Shown here: one piece after another, positions 49,227-57,986 of the stretch | Layout: each line of letters starts with the position of its first letter | Position numbering within the stretch: the first letter of the stretch is position 1 | Origin: Nitrosospira lacus | GTDB taxonomy: Bacteria > Pseudomonadota > Gammaproteobacteria > Burkholderiales > Nitrosomonadaceae | Reading direction: 5' to 3' | DNA length: 64,000 bases | NCBI RefSeq assembly: GCF_000355765.4 | Contig: NZ_CP021106.3 | Location: 1,707,137 to 1,771,136, forward strand | Program-made: the position numbers and the translations under genes | Notes under the pieces: model-generated | Told to the model about the DNA's origin: nothing | What the model saw: the letters and a program-made list of their open reading frames with translations, nothing else | The model's database searches: none

Positions 49227-51347
49227 TTAAAAATTGGCCACAATACTGACGCGGAACGAACGGGTTTCAATCGGGTGAAAGTGCTTGTCAGCCACACCGG
49301 CGGCCACCTCGCCGGGTAGTCTGGATGTGTAGAAATAGTCAATCGCATGCGTGTGCGTATTCAGTAAATTAAAACCTTGCAGTATCACGCGAACCTTCTT
49401 GTCTATCTTGAAGCCAATCTGTCCGTTAAGTGTCATGGTGTTATTGGACTGAACGCTATTATCTTCGGTCAATGGACGTTTGCCGAAATAGCGAAACTGT
49501 ATGCTGCCAAAAAGTGGACCGATGTTGTCCATTGCGATCACCGCCTTGCCAACGCCCTGAATCGCGCCGGGAATGTGATTTCCGGCGGGGTCCGAGCCGG
49601 TGAAACGCGCTTTGGCCAGGGCATAATCCAGATCAACCGTCAACCAGTTATTCGGCATATAAAACGCCGAGACCTCCACACCCTCGCGTTTGCTGGGACG
49701 GCTTGCTTCATTGGTGCCAGCGTCGCCGACGAATAATAACTCAGAGTCCAGGTCCAGCCGGAAAAATGCCACCGAGGCCTGGAGTCCGGGAAGAATTGCA
49801 GTGCGCAGCCCGGTCTCATATCCCGTGGAGCGTACAAGAGGGTTGACCCTCCCCACGGGATCGCCGGACCTGGGATCTATGGTGGTGGTGGTGCCGCGTG
49901 CGTCATTGCTATGAAAACTGCTTCCATAGTTAATGTAGTATTCGGTTTTGGCCCATGGGCCGAAAATAAAACTGAGTTTGGGGTTGGTCATGCTGTCATA
50001 TTGCTGCCCCGTATTGGCACTATTGTTACTCTTGACATCAAACCAATAGTAATCGCTGCGCGCTCCGGCTACGCTGCGAAACTTCTCCAGCCATTGCACG
50101 CTGTTCTGATAATAGAGACCTATGCTGTTCTCGAGAATGTGATCCCGGCGCGTGGTCGATAACGTCTGCCGTTGCCGGGTACTCAAGAGGCCATTCTCGA
50201 TGACGTCGTTCTGAACCTGGACTCCCACCGTGTTCTCAACTGCAAAGCCGGCGATATTGTTTACCCATGCGTGACTCAGATTGAATGCCGTCTGAAAGCG
50301 CTTGTCGAGCTGCGAAAATTGATCGCCGTTTATGGGGTCGTCCAGGAAGTAGGTGAAATTGGAAAAAAGCGCAAGATTACTGTGAATTATATAGAGATTG
50401 GCTTTGGTAATTCCGTAATTGCTGGTGTGTTGCAGTGCTCCGGACAGGCTGAAACGATGAGACTCGCCGCCGTCGCTTGGATCAACTGCCCCGAGAAGCG
50501 GGATCAGCCCGCTCGATATGCCGCGTTCGGGGATTTGATCGGTAGAGTTCCAGTTGGTTCCGTACCCCATCGCAGTGATATTGAAGCGGGTGTTACCGGT
50601 ATTTTGACTATAGCGCAACACCGTATTGAATTTTTTATAATTTTCCTTTGTGAGCCATGGCCCATCCTTGGTGTTGAGTTCGCCGGCAAAAAGAATCGTA
50701 CCGGTCCCCATATCCCGGGAGTTGGCCACAAGCCCGCGCATGAAACCCTGGTTGCCTACGCTGAAATTGGCAATGCCTGCCGGCAATTTATCCACATAGC
50801 CAATATTGACAACACCCGCCGAGGAGAAATCACCTTGATCGGCGTAGTAGGGGCCTTTCTGGTATTGAAGTCCGGAAGCGAGCTCGGGAATAAGGAAGTT
50901 GAGATCCGCGTAGCCTTGGCCATGACCATGGCTGCGCTGGTTAACCAGCATGCCATCGACGGATATCCTCAGGTCAGTGCCATGATCAAGGTTGAAACCA
51001 CGCGCGAAATACTGATTGGCTTTCCCTTCACCACTATGTTGCGTAATAATTAATCCCGGTACGCTCTCAAGCAGTTCTCCCGGACGATATACGGTGCGCA
51101 TATCGAGTTGTTGCTTGAGGACAGTGCCTTCATTCGCGGAATTCGCGGTCCCGATCAGATTGTTCGTTTTACCTCGCACGACCATTTCATTGAGTGTCGG
51201 TATTCCGGCGGCCTCGGTTGCTGGCGCCGATAGCATTCCAGCCAGCATCAATGTTATTCGAGTGAGATGTCTCCGGCTTGGATAAGCGCCGTGGCTTCCG
51301 GTTATTGCTGATTTGAGGGGTCTAAGGTTCCGATCCAATCCATGCAT
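49227..51347 (-). CDS. TonB-dependent outer-membrane receptor
   Basis: About 706 residues. A signal-like segment (ITLMLAGMLSAPATEAAG) is followed by a TonB-box-like LNEMVVRGK, a plug domain (GELLESVPGLIITQHSGEGKANQYFARGFNLDHG) and a 22-strand barrel ending RVSIVANF with terminal Phe. A SHGHGQG loop follows the plug's ISVDGMLVNQR. The exact start is uncertain: ATG 51347 lacks a good Shine-Dalgarno, and in-frame TTG/ATG codons lie up to 126 bases upstream. Flanked by nikR copy 2 and a divergent metal ABC transporter, it is a candidate nickel (or zinc) chelate receptor by context only. Confidence 0.88.
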   Translation of the reverse strand: MHGLDRNLRPLKSAITGSHGAYPSRRHLTRITLMLAGMLSAPATEAAGIPTLNEMVVRGKTNNLIGTANSANEGTVLKQQLDMRTVYRPGELLESVPGLIITQHSGEGKANQYFARGFNLDHGTDLRISVDGMLVNQRSHGHGQGYADLNFLIPELASGLQYQKGPYYADQGDFSSAGVVNIGYVDKLPAGIANFSVGNQGFMRGLVANSRDMGTGTILFAGELNTKDGPWLTKENYKKFNTVLRYSQNTGNTRFNITAMGYGTNWNSTDQIPERGISSGLIPLLGAVDPSDGGESHRFSLSGALQHTSNYGITKANLYIIHSNLALFSNFTYFLDDPINGDQFSQLDKRFQTAFNLSHAWVNNIAGFAVENTVGVQVQNDVIENGLLSTRQRQTLSTTRRDHILENSIGLYYQNSVQWLEKFRSVAGARSDYYWFDVKSNNSANTGQQYDSMTNPKLSFIFGPWAKTEYYINYGSSFHSNDARGTTTTIDPRSGDPVGRVNPLVRSTGYETGLRTAILPGLQASVAFFRLDLDSELLFVGDAGTNEASRPSKREGVEVSAFYMPNNWLTVDLDYALAKARFTGSDPAGNHIPGAIQGVGKAVIAMDNIGPLFGSIQFRYFGKRPLTEDNSVQSNNTMTLNGQIGFKIDKKVRVILQGFNLLNTHTHAIDYFYTSRLPGEVAAGVADKHFHPIETRSFRVSIVANF

Positions 51348-51543
51348 GCCGCAAAATATTGCTGGAGAAAGATACCCGGGTTCCAGACATACAGGCCAAC
51401 AGAATTTAATCCGGCGAGAACCAAAGTGACGGAACGGATTGTGCATGGTCCAGGCTGCGCGCATTCGTTTCAATGCCGTACTGCAAGCGGATGATAGAAA
51501 ATTTATTCAAAAGAGCCCAAAGCACATTTTCTATTTCTGTATA

Positions 51544-51570
51544 GTATGAGATATTTGTAATTGTTCATAC
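51544..51570. promoter_or_regulatory. Candidate NikR operator, GTATGA-N15-TCATAC
   Basis: GTATGA (51544-51549) and TCATAC (51565-51570) are perfect reverse complements, 15 bases apart. The E. coli NikR operator has the same half-sites with 16 bases between. It lies in the divergent spacer between the TonB receptor and the ABC transporter genes, close to nikR copy 2. A second inverted repeat, ATAGAAAAT/ATTTTCTAT, lies just to its left (~51492-51535). Confidence 0.55.
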
Positions 51571-51722
51571 CAACCATGGAAAACATCCCGCTATGACGCA
51601 ACGGGGATTTTTTCACAAGACAGTAAGAAGAAAATAGAAAACTTCATACATTATACGCATGCCGGCCGCGCTCATGTCAAACGGCGCATTGATGCGGGTT
51701 TATTGGGTCGGAGCGGGAACTT

Positions 51723-52715
51723 ATGCCGATATCAGGTACAGGAATGAAATCAATCCGGTTTACCATCAAGCTTTTATCGTTTTCGATCATCTTTTTCTTC
51801 TCCCACGTGACGCATTCCGCGGACATGGATAAAAGACTCAATGTCGTTACCACGGTCGCTCCCATCACCAACATTGTCCGGAATATCGGCGCGGGATATA
51901 TAGATGTAACGGGGATTGTTCCCGATGGAACCGATTCCCATACCTTCGAACCGGTTCCGTCGGACGCGAGAATACTGGAGGCGGCGGATATCATTATCGT
52001 AAATGGGCTCGACCTTGAACTGCCCACGGTGAAACTGGCGGAAAAGGTAAAAAGGGCGAAAACCCCGATTGTGCGGCTGGGTGATCGCACATTGCGGAAC
52101 GAGGATTGGCGCTATGACTTCAGTTTTCCTCGTGAGCATGGCCATCCCAATCCACACCTGTGGCCCAACATCGCGCTGGCGATGCGCTATGCCGAGATCA
52201 CGCGGGATAGCCTGGCCACGCTCGATCCACGGAACAAGGAGGGCTATATTGCCAATACGGCGGCTTATCTGGCCCGGCTACAGAAGCTGGACGATGCCAT
52301 CTTTGATTGCGTGAAGAGCATCCCCGAAAAGAATCGCAAGCTGGTCACCTATCACGATTCCTTTGCCTATTTTGCCCCACGTTATGGTATGAAGGTCGTT
52401 GCGGCCATTCAACCATCGAGCTTTTCCGAGCCCCGTCCGCAAGAGATGATTCGCGTCATCAAACAGGTCCATAAGGAAAAGGTGCCGGCCATTTTTGGTT
52501 CCGAGGTTTTCCCGAGCAAGGCGGCGGAACAGATTGCCCGCGAAACCGGGGCGAGGTTTATCGATCAGCTTTCGGATGACGAACTGCCCGCCCCGCCTCA
52601 TGACTCCTTTATCGGCATGATGGTCAATAACATGGCGGTCATGACGGAAGCACTGGGCGGCAACCCTGATTGCGTGGCGAATGTCGACACCCGTAATCAC
52701 ACCCTGATCCCATGA
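51723..52715 (+). CDS. Metal ABC transporter substrate-binding protein (ZnuA/TroA family)
   Basis: 330 residues with an N-terminal signal segment (LLSFSIIFFFSHVTHSA). Metal ligands of the cluster A-I fold: His in DSHTFEP, His in HPNPHLWPN, His in TYHDSFAYFAPRYG and Asp in LSDDELP. A third His rather than Glu is the pattern of zinc-type rather than manganese-type members; nickel cannot be excluded. Only a short His patch (EHGHPNPH) replaces the long His-loop of ZnuA. A second possible start is ATG 51744. The ATGA overlap with the ATPase gene shows an operon. Confidence 0.88.
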   Translation: MPISGTGMKSIRFTIKLLSFSIIFFFSHVTHSADMDKRLNVVTTVAPITNIVRNIGAGYIDVTGIVPDGTDSHTFEPVPSDARILEAADIIIVNGLDLELPTVKLAEKVKRAKTPIVRLGDRTLRNEDWRYDFSFPREHGHPNPHLWPNIALAMRYAEITRDSLATLDPRNKEGYIANTAAYLARLQKLDDAIFDCVKSIPEKNRKLVTYHDSFAYFAPRYGMKVVAAIQPSSFSEPRPQEMIRVIKQVHKEKVPAIFGSEVFPSKAAEQIARETGARFIDQLSDDELPAPPHDSFIGMMVNNMAVMTEALGGNPDCVANVDTRNHTLIP

Positions 52716-53500
52716 ATTCTGCTGTTTATTTAAGCAATGTCACCGCCGGCTATGCGCATAATGTAGTGTTTGCGCGCCTGTCACTAGAAATTGCCGCTGG
52801 CCGCTTCGCGGGCATCGTCGGTCCCACGGGGTGCGGCAAGACCACCCTGCTTAAAACCATATTGGGCACGCATTCTGTTTTTTCGGGCAGCGTCCTTTTG
52901 AACGGGCTGCCCGTGGACCGCGTGCCGCCGGGTGCTATCGGCTATGTCCCGCAGTTGGGAAGCGTGGACTGGAGTTTTCCGGTTACGGTGGAAGAAGTGA
53001 TCATGATGGGTCTCTACACCAATCGGCGAATCTGGCCCTGGCCCGGCAAGGAGGAACGCGAACGTATTCATGATCTCGCTCACCGACTCGGTATTTATGA
53101 CTGCCTGCAGCACCATATCGTGCATACCTCCGGCGGTCAGCGCCAGCGCGCGTTCCTTGCGCGCGCGTTGATAAATAATCCAAAACTGCTGGTGCTGGAT
53201 GAGCCGACCTCCGGCGTTGATATCAAAACCCAGCATGAGGTGTTGCATTTGCTGGGCGATATCAACAACGACGGCATTACCATTTTGCTCACGACGCATG
53301 ATCTTAACGCCGTCGCTTCACATCTCCCCTGGGTGATTTGCTTCAATAACGGCATCGTGGCGCAGGGGAAGCCGGGAGACATCTTTACCAACGAAATACT
53401 GACCAGGACCTACGGCGGCGACCTGGTCATAGTGCGGCATGAAGGCCACTATCTGATTGCCAACAACACGCCTTTGCACCTTACGAGCGGCTGCTCATAA
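52712..53500 (+). CDS. Metal ABC transporter ATP-binding protein
   Basis: 262 residues with Walker A GPTGCGKTTLLK, Q-loop GYVPQLGSVDW, signature TSGGQRQRAFLARAL, Walker B LLVLDEPTSGVD and the switch His in LLTTHD. Closest in style to ATPases of zinc/manganese transporters (ZnuC, MntB, TroB). Overlaps the binding-protein gene by 4 bases and abuts the permease gene (stop then ATG with no gap). Confidence 0.93.
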   Translation: MNSAVYLSNVTAGYAHNVVFARLSLEIAAGRFAGIVGPTGCGKTTLLKTILGTHSVFSGSVLLNGLPVDRVPPGAIGYVPQLGSVDWSFPVTVEEVIMMGLYTNRRIWPWPGKEERERIHDLAHRLGIYDCLQHHIVHTSGGQRQRAFLARALINNPKLLVLDEPTSGVDIKTQHEVLHLLGDINNDGITILLTTHDLNAVASHLPWVICFNNGIVAQGKPGDIFTNEILTRTYGGDLVIVRHEGHYLIANNTPLHLTSGCS

Positions 53501-54439
53501 ATGGAATTTCTGCTCGAGCCGCTGGAGTATGAGTTTTTCCGGCACGGCCTGCTGGCCGCACTCATGGTGGGGTCGTTATGCGGCGTAATAGGCGTTTACG
53601 TGATACTGCGCGGCATGAGCTATGTGGGTCACGGATTGTCGCATGCGGCATTTGGCGGCGCGGTCGTGGGCTTTACACTCAATTTCAATTTCTACGCCGG
53701 CGCGGGTGCAATGGGACTGCTTGCCGCACTATTGATTAACCGGATCACCAGGGACGGGAAAATCAAGTCGGATGCCGCCATCGGTATTGTCACCACGGCC
53801 ATGTTCGCCCTGGGCGTGGTCATTATCAGCCGGGTACGGAATTTTACTCAAAGCTTCGAGGCGGCGCTATTCGGCAATATTCTGGGTATTACCGGCGAGG
53901 ACCTCCTGGTTATAGGACTGGTCACCGCTTCCACCATGACCGCGATATTTTTCATGTACAGACCCCTGCTCTTCTCCACTTTCGATAATGAGGCGGCGCG
54001 GGTGTTCGGCATCAGAACGGGGATCGTGCAGTTGATTTTTTCTCTGCTCCTGACGCTGTCCATTATTGCTTCGATGAATGTCGTCGGCGTCACCATGATC
54101 GCCGCCACGCTCATCGCGCCCGCGGTGACGGCGCGCATGATGACGGATAGTTTCAGCCGCATGCTGATTTATTCGACTATCATAGGTGCGATAACCGGCG
54201 TGGCGGGGATGTACCTGAGTTATATCCTTAACGCGGCCTCGGGAGCCACCATCGTGCTGTTTGGCGCACTGTTGTTTTGCCTGTCGGTGCTGATCAAGTT
54301 CATTCGTGAAAAATTCATGTTGCGCGTCAACCTTCATCGTCATGGTGACCTGATGCATGCCCATCCGCATGGCCAAGGACATGGTGTGCGGGATCCTGAG
54401 CGCGCAAGCGAAAAAATGGATAAAGGTGAATCGGCGTAA
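53501..54439 (+). CDS. Metal ABC transporter permease (ZnuB/MntB family)
   Basis: 312 residues with 8-9 membrane helices; family motifs include MSYVGHGLSHAAFGGAVVG, DAAIGIVTTAMFALGVV and NVVGVTMIAATLIAPAVTARM. The C-terminal cytoplasmic tail is unusual: LHRHGDLMHAHPHGQGHG, a His-rich segment that could hold metal near the channel exit. Third gene of the operon. Confidence 0.92.
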   Translation: MEFLLEPLEYEFFRHGLLAALMVGSLCGVIGVYVILRGMSYVGHGLSHAAFGGAVVGFTLNFNFYAGAGAMGLLAALLINRITRDGKIKSDAAIGIVTTAMFALGVVIISRVRNFTQSFEAALFGNILGITGEDLLVIGLVTASTMTAIFFMYRPLLFSTFDNEAARVFGIRTGIVQLIFSLLLTLSIIASMNVVGVTMIAATLIAPAVTARMMTDSFSRMLIYSTIIGAITGVAGMYLSYILNAASGATIVLFGALLFCLSVLIKFIREKFMLRVNLHRHGDLMHAHPHGQGHGVRDPERASEKMDKGESA

Positions 54440-54973
54440 AAAACCGGGGCGACCTCGACCGGGTATTAATCTGAATCTTTTCCGCGTGATTTTATCTCGT
54501 CCTTCAAAGTTTGGCGTCTTCCGCCGGGTGCCTGAGTTGTACCTGAGTCCAATAGCCAAAATTATCAAAATGCGTAAGATTGTGATTACCGTCGGGCTAC
54601 CGGTTGTAGCTCCGATCACAGGAAAATCATGCACAGAATCATCGGAAAGGTATCGCTGGATAAGTTTTTCCACGAGATTATCAGCCTGATTGGGCGGACC
54701 TGGTTCCGTTCATGGTGTCGCAAGTTATCTCTCATTGCTCAAGGGTTGCGGGAATGGCGCAATGGGATTCGCCAACGTCACGTTTCGAGCGAGACTGAAG
54801 GGTTAGGCTCGACCTACGACAAACGCAAGTGGAGTGAAGCCTATTATGCAAAACCGGACAAGGCAATGACCGGATACTCGAAAAGAGACCTGAATAATGC
54901 ATGAGGATTACTTCCCGCCCGCGCTACAGTAGTTCGGGAGTATAAGTAATAGTCGTTGCATATAGCTTTCGGA
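54440..54973. other. Gene-poor region after the metal transporter
   Basis: 534 bp. One open frame, 54629-54904 (+), follows AGGAAA and would give a 91-residue basic protein (MHRIIGKVSLDKFFHEIISL...). It has no recognisable family and I cannot say it is real. Nothing else stands out. Confidence 0.3.
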
Positions 54974-57556
54974 TCATCTTTTTATCAGGTTCTCGAATTC
55001 ATCCGCTGGTACTGGTTTGGAGAACAAGTTGCCTTGCCCGTAATCACATCCGGAAAGGGCAAGCAGGTCACGCTGTGCTTCCGTCTCAATCCCTTCGGCG
55101 ATCACCTTTATACCGAGTTTGTGCGCCATCACAATGATGGCCTCGCATAACGCCAAATCGTTGGATTCAGGAGCCAGACTCTGCACGAAGGACTGATCTA
55201 TCTTGAGGTAGTCAATATCAAATCTCTTGAGATAGCCCAGCGAAGAATAACCGGTACCGAAATCGTCCATGGAAATCTGAAGGCCCGCATTTCTGAAGGC
55301 AAGAAATTTGGATGTAACGGCGGGACTGGCGTCCATCAACAGGCCTTCGGTGATCTCGATGACGACACTTTGCCCCGGTAATTCCAATTCCTGTAAATAT
55401 TCAAGCCATGTTTCATGGAGATCAACATCCTTACGATACTGCACGGGAGAAGTGTTGATGCTGATCTGAAATTCAGCGCAGTGCGACATACGCCAATCCT
55501 TTGCCTGCTGTACCGCCGTCCGAAAGACCCAATCACCGATATCGACGATCATCCGGGTTTCCTCGGCGATGGAAATGAAATCAGCGGGATTTACCAGACC
55601 AAGCTTCGGATGGTGCCAGCGCAGCAACGCTTCCGCCTTATGAACAGTGCCGGTCGCAAGTTCCAGGATGGGCTGGTAATGCAGCTGAAACTGACCGCCG
55701 GCAAGGGCGCCACGTAAATCGCTGGCCAGCCGCATGCGGGTCTGGGCGGCCTCATGCAGGGTACGGGTGAAATAACTGGCACAGTTCCGGCCCTGGTTCT
55801 TGGCGGCATACATCGCCTGATCGCCGTTTCTCACCAGCGCTTCTATGTCGTTGGCATCCTGTGGGTAAAACGTGACGCCTATACTGGCTGATACATAGGC
55901 CACTTCATTTCCCAGCCGGAACGGCTCGGCCATCTCATGCAGGATATCCCGGACAACACGGTTGATGCTGATGGTATTATTCAGCCCGCCCAGAATCACG
56001 GTGAATTCATCACCGCCCAGGCGTGCCACCGTGTCGATTCCGCGTACGCAACTGCTCAGGCGCCAGGCGGCTTCCTTGAGCAGAAGGTCGCCAATGTTAT
56101 GTCCATACGTGTCGTTGACTTCCTTGAAATGGTCCAGGTCAAGAAGAATCAGCGCAATCGATGATCCGGCACGGTTGGCTTTCTTGATTTCCTGCTCCAG
56201 ACGGTTGTGGAACATATAACGGTTGGGCAGACTGGTCAGAGGATCAAAGTTGGCCTGTTCCCAGATCAATTCATCGGATTTCTTCTTCAGGGTGATGTCC
56301 GAGAACAGGGTGATCCATCTATGTACCGAACCCTCCTCATCATAAATCGCGTTCACCTTGCGCCACTCGAAATAGATTTCCGCGTTTTTGCGGCGCCCGG
56401 TTATTTCTCCCTCCCAATGGCCAGTGGCCTCAAGTGAAGTTCGCATCGCCTGGAAAAAGAATTCATCGTGAAGGCCGCTATCGAGAATGCCGGGATCCTT
56501 TCCCACCACTTCATCGGGGGTATAGCCGGTCACGCGGGTAAAGGCCGGATTAATGCTGATAATGATATTGTCTGCGCTGGCCACCATCATCGCCTCACTA
56601 CTGTTCTCGAACACCATGGTGGCCTGGCGCATGGACTCTTCGCCCAGTTTCCGCGCGGTGACATCCCGCTCAATGGCTGAAGCCATTGAGTTGAATGTGT
56701 TACCGAGCTCCGCCAGTTCATTTTCTGTGTCGATATCGCAGCGCGCGGCATAGTCGCCCTGTGTGAGCTGGATTGCCTGCCCACGAAGTTGAACAAGCGG
56801 CCGTAAGATGGTGCGGCGCATATAGAAAATGGTCACCACCAGTGCAAGCAGGGCGATAATGATAAATACCATCACCAACAGGATCTGGCGATGCAGGCGG
56901 GTGAGCTCGTCATTGATTCGCGCCCGCGTTCGCATGTCAAGCAACTCCGTAAATTGCTGGATTGGCGCCATGATGGCGGCTTTCCCGGCGATATACCGTT
57001 CTCCGAACAACAGCCCGATGGCGAATTCCCGATCAGGTGCGCCGTGGACGGTAAGATTGCCACGACCGTCATCGTAGAGTCCGCTTAAAGCCGCAATCGC
57101 CTGTTTTTCCAGTTTGGTTAATTCATCGGAGTTCGCTTTGGCTTCCTGCATCAGGGCAATTTCCTCTTCGCTAAAGCCTTCGCTATCCATCATTTCCAGC
57201 AAAGGAACGGCTTTGCCGTGCCCGCTAATGGAATTCTTTCCCGCCGCCCTGAGGTGCCAGTAAGTGGCTGAATAGTTTTGGGGACGCGGCTTGACGCCTT
57301 CGCGGATATCAAGTATCTCGAAAAAATACTGCTTATAGGCCGGATTACCCGTGGTCACATAGGTGCGCGCCATGCGGGTGAGGTCTTCGGAGCTTTGGAA
57401 TAACTGGCCGGCGAGCAGCAGAGAATGGTGGCGATGATTTTCGCTGAGGACAATATCATTCTGAATGCCAAACGCCTGATAAACCATTGTTCCGATCGCA
57501 AGGAAAAGCAGCATCAGGATCGTGGTAAAGAATTTTATAAAGAAACTTATCTTCAT
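54974..57556 (-). CDS. Membrane sensor with PAS, GGDEF and EAL domains
   Basis: 860 residues. Order: transmembrane helix (~8-28), periplasmic sensor module (~38-215: QSSEDLTRMAR, ILDIREGVKPRP), second transmembrane helix (~225-245), HAMP, PAS domain with PAC (~300-420: NPAFTRVTGYTPDEVVG), GGDEF domain with intact active site (RLGGDEFTVIL, near 515), and EAL domain (AEALLRWHH near 642, DDFGTGYSSLGYL, KIDQSFV). Both cyclic-di-GMP synthesis and breakdown are possible; in such tandem proteins one is often silent. The sensor module matches the two kinases at 7470-9539 and 37002-38975. Confidence 0.94.
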   Translation of the reverse strand: MKISFFIKFFTTILMLLFLAIGTMVYQAFGIQNDIVLSENHRHHSLLLAGQLFQSSEDLTRMARTYVTTGNPAYKQYFFEILDIREGVKPRPQNYSATYWHLRAAGKNSISGHGKAVPLLEMMDSEGFSEEEIALMQEAKANSDELTKLEKQAIAALSGLYDDGRGNLTVHGAPDREFAIGLLFGERYIAGKAAIMAPIQQFTELLDMRTRARINDELTRLHRQILLVMVFIIIALLALVVTIFYMRRTILRPLVQLRGQAIQLTQGDYAARCDIDTENELAELGNTFNSMASAIERDVTARKLGEESMRQATMVFENSSEAMMVASADNIIISINPAFTRVTGYTPDEVVGKDPGILDSGLHDEFFFQAMRTSLEATGHWEGEITGRRKNAEIYFEWRKVNAIYDEEGSVHRWITLFSDITLKKKSDELIWEQANFDPLTSLPNRYMFHNRLEQEIKKANRAGSSIALILLDLDHFKEVNDTYGHNIGDLLLKEAAWRLSSCVRGIDTVARLGGDEFTVILGGLNNTISINRVVRDILHEMAEPFRLGNEVAYVSASIGVTFYPQDANDIEALVRNGDQAMYAAKNQGRNCASYFTRTLHEAAQTRMRLASDLRGALAGGQFQLHYQPILELATGTVHKAEALLRWHHPKLGLVNPADFISIAEETRMIVDIGDWVFRTAVQQAKDWRMSHCAEFQISINTSPVQYRKDVDLHETWLEYLQELELPGQSVVIEITEGLLMDASPAVTSKFLAFRNAGLQISMDDFGTGYSSLGYLKRFDIDYLKIDQSFVQSLAPESNDLALCEAIIVMAHKLGIKVIAEGIETEAQRDLLALSGCDYGQGNLFSKPVPADEFENLIKR

Positions 57557-57986
57557 GGAGTCCTTTTCATGATTCGGGAAAACAAATGTCTTGAGTTCCG
57601 CACCGATGATGGCCGCGTTCTTGTCCTATCAGTAACGGCAGCTAATCTCGTTTCATAATCGGGGATGATTGAACGGTTCCGGTTGGAGGGTTTCCAGGTT
57701 GTGCGTGGAATCTGCTCACAGCAAATGGATAAAAATCCATTGGCTCATTGTGCCGGGTGGATGCTTGTTGGGAGAAAAGATTCGGCCGGGGGCAGGATAA
57801 TTGTACCGGATTGTACCGGGGAGTATGGACATCGAACTCATCCGGCATGAAAAATATTTTGAGTCCGAAGGGCTGAGGCGGTCATGGGCCGCCACCATGG
57901 AGAGTCCATGAAGAAACCATACCGCTATCGAGTGGCTGTTGAAATATGACGAAGATTGTTCCTTGACAGGATGCGACTCAAAGAAG
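57557..57986. other. Intergenic region, no gene seen
   Basis: 430 bp between two minus-strand genes, holding the promoter of the GGDEF-EAL gene. It contains a direct repeat GATTGTACCGG (57809-57825 region) and an inverted ATGGAT/ATCCAT pair near 57725-57741. No coding frame is convincing. Confidence 0.35.
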
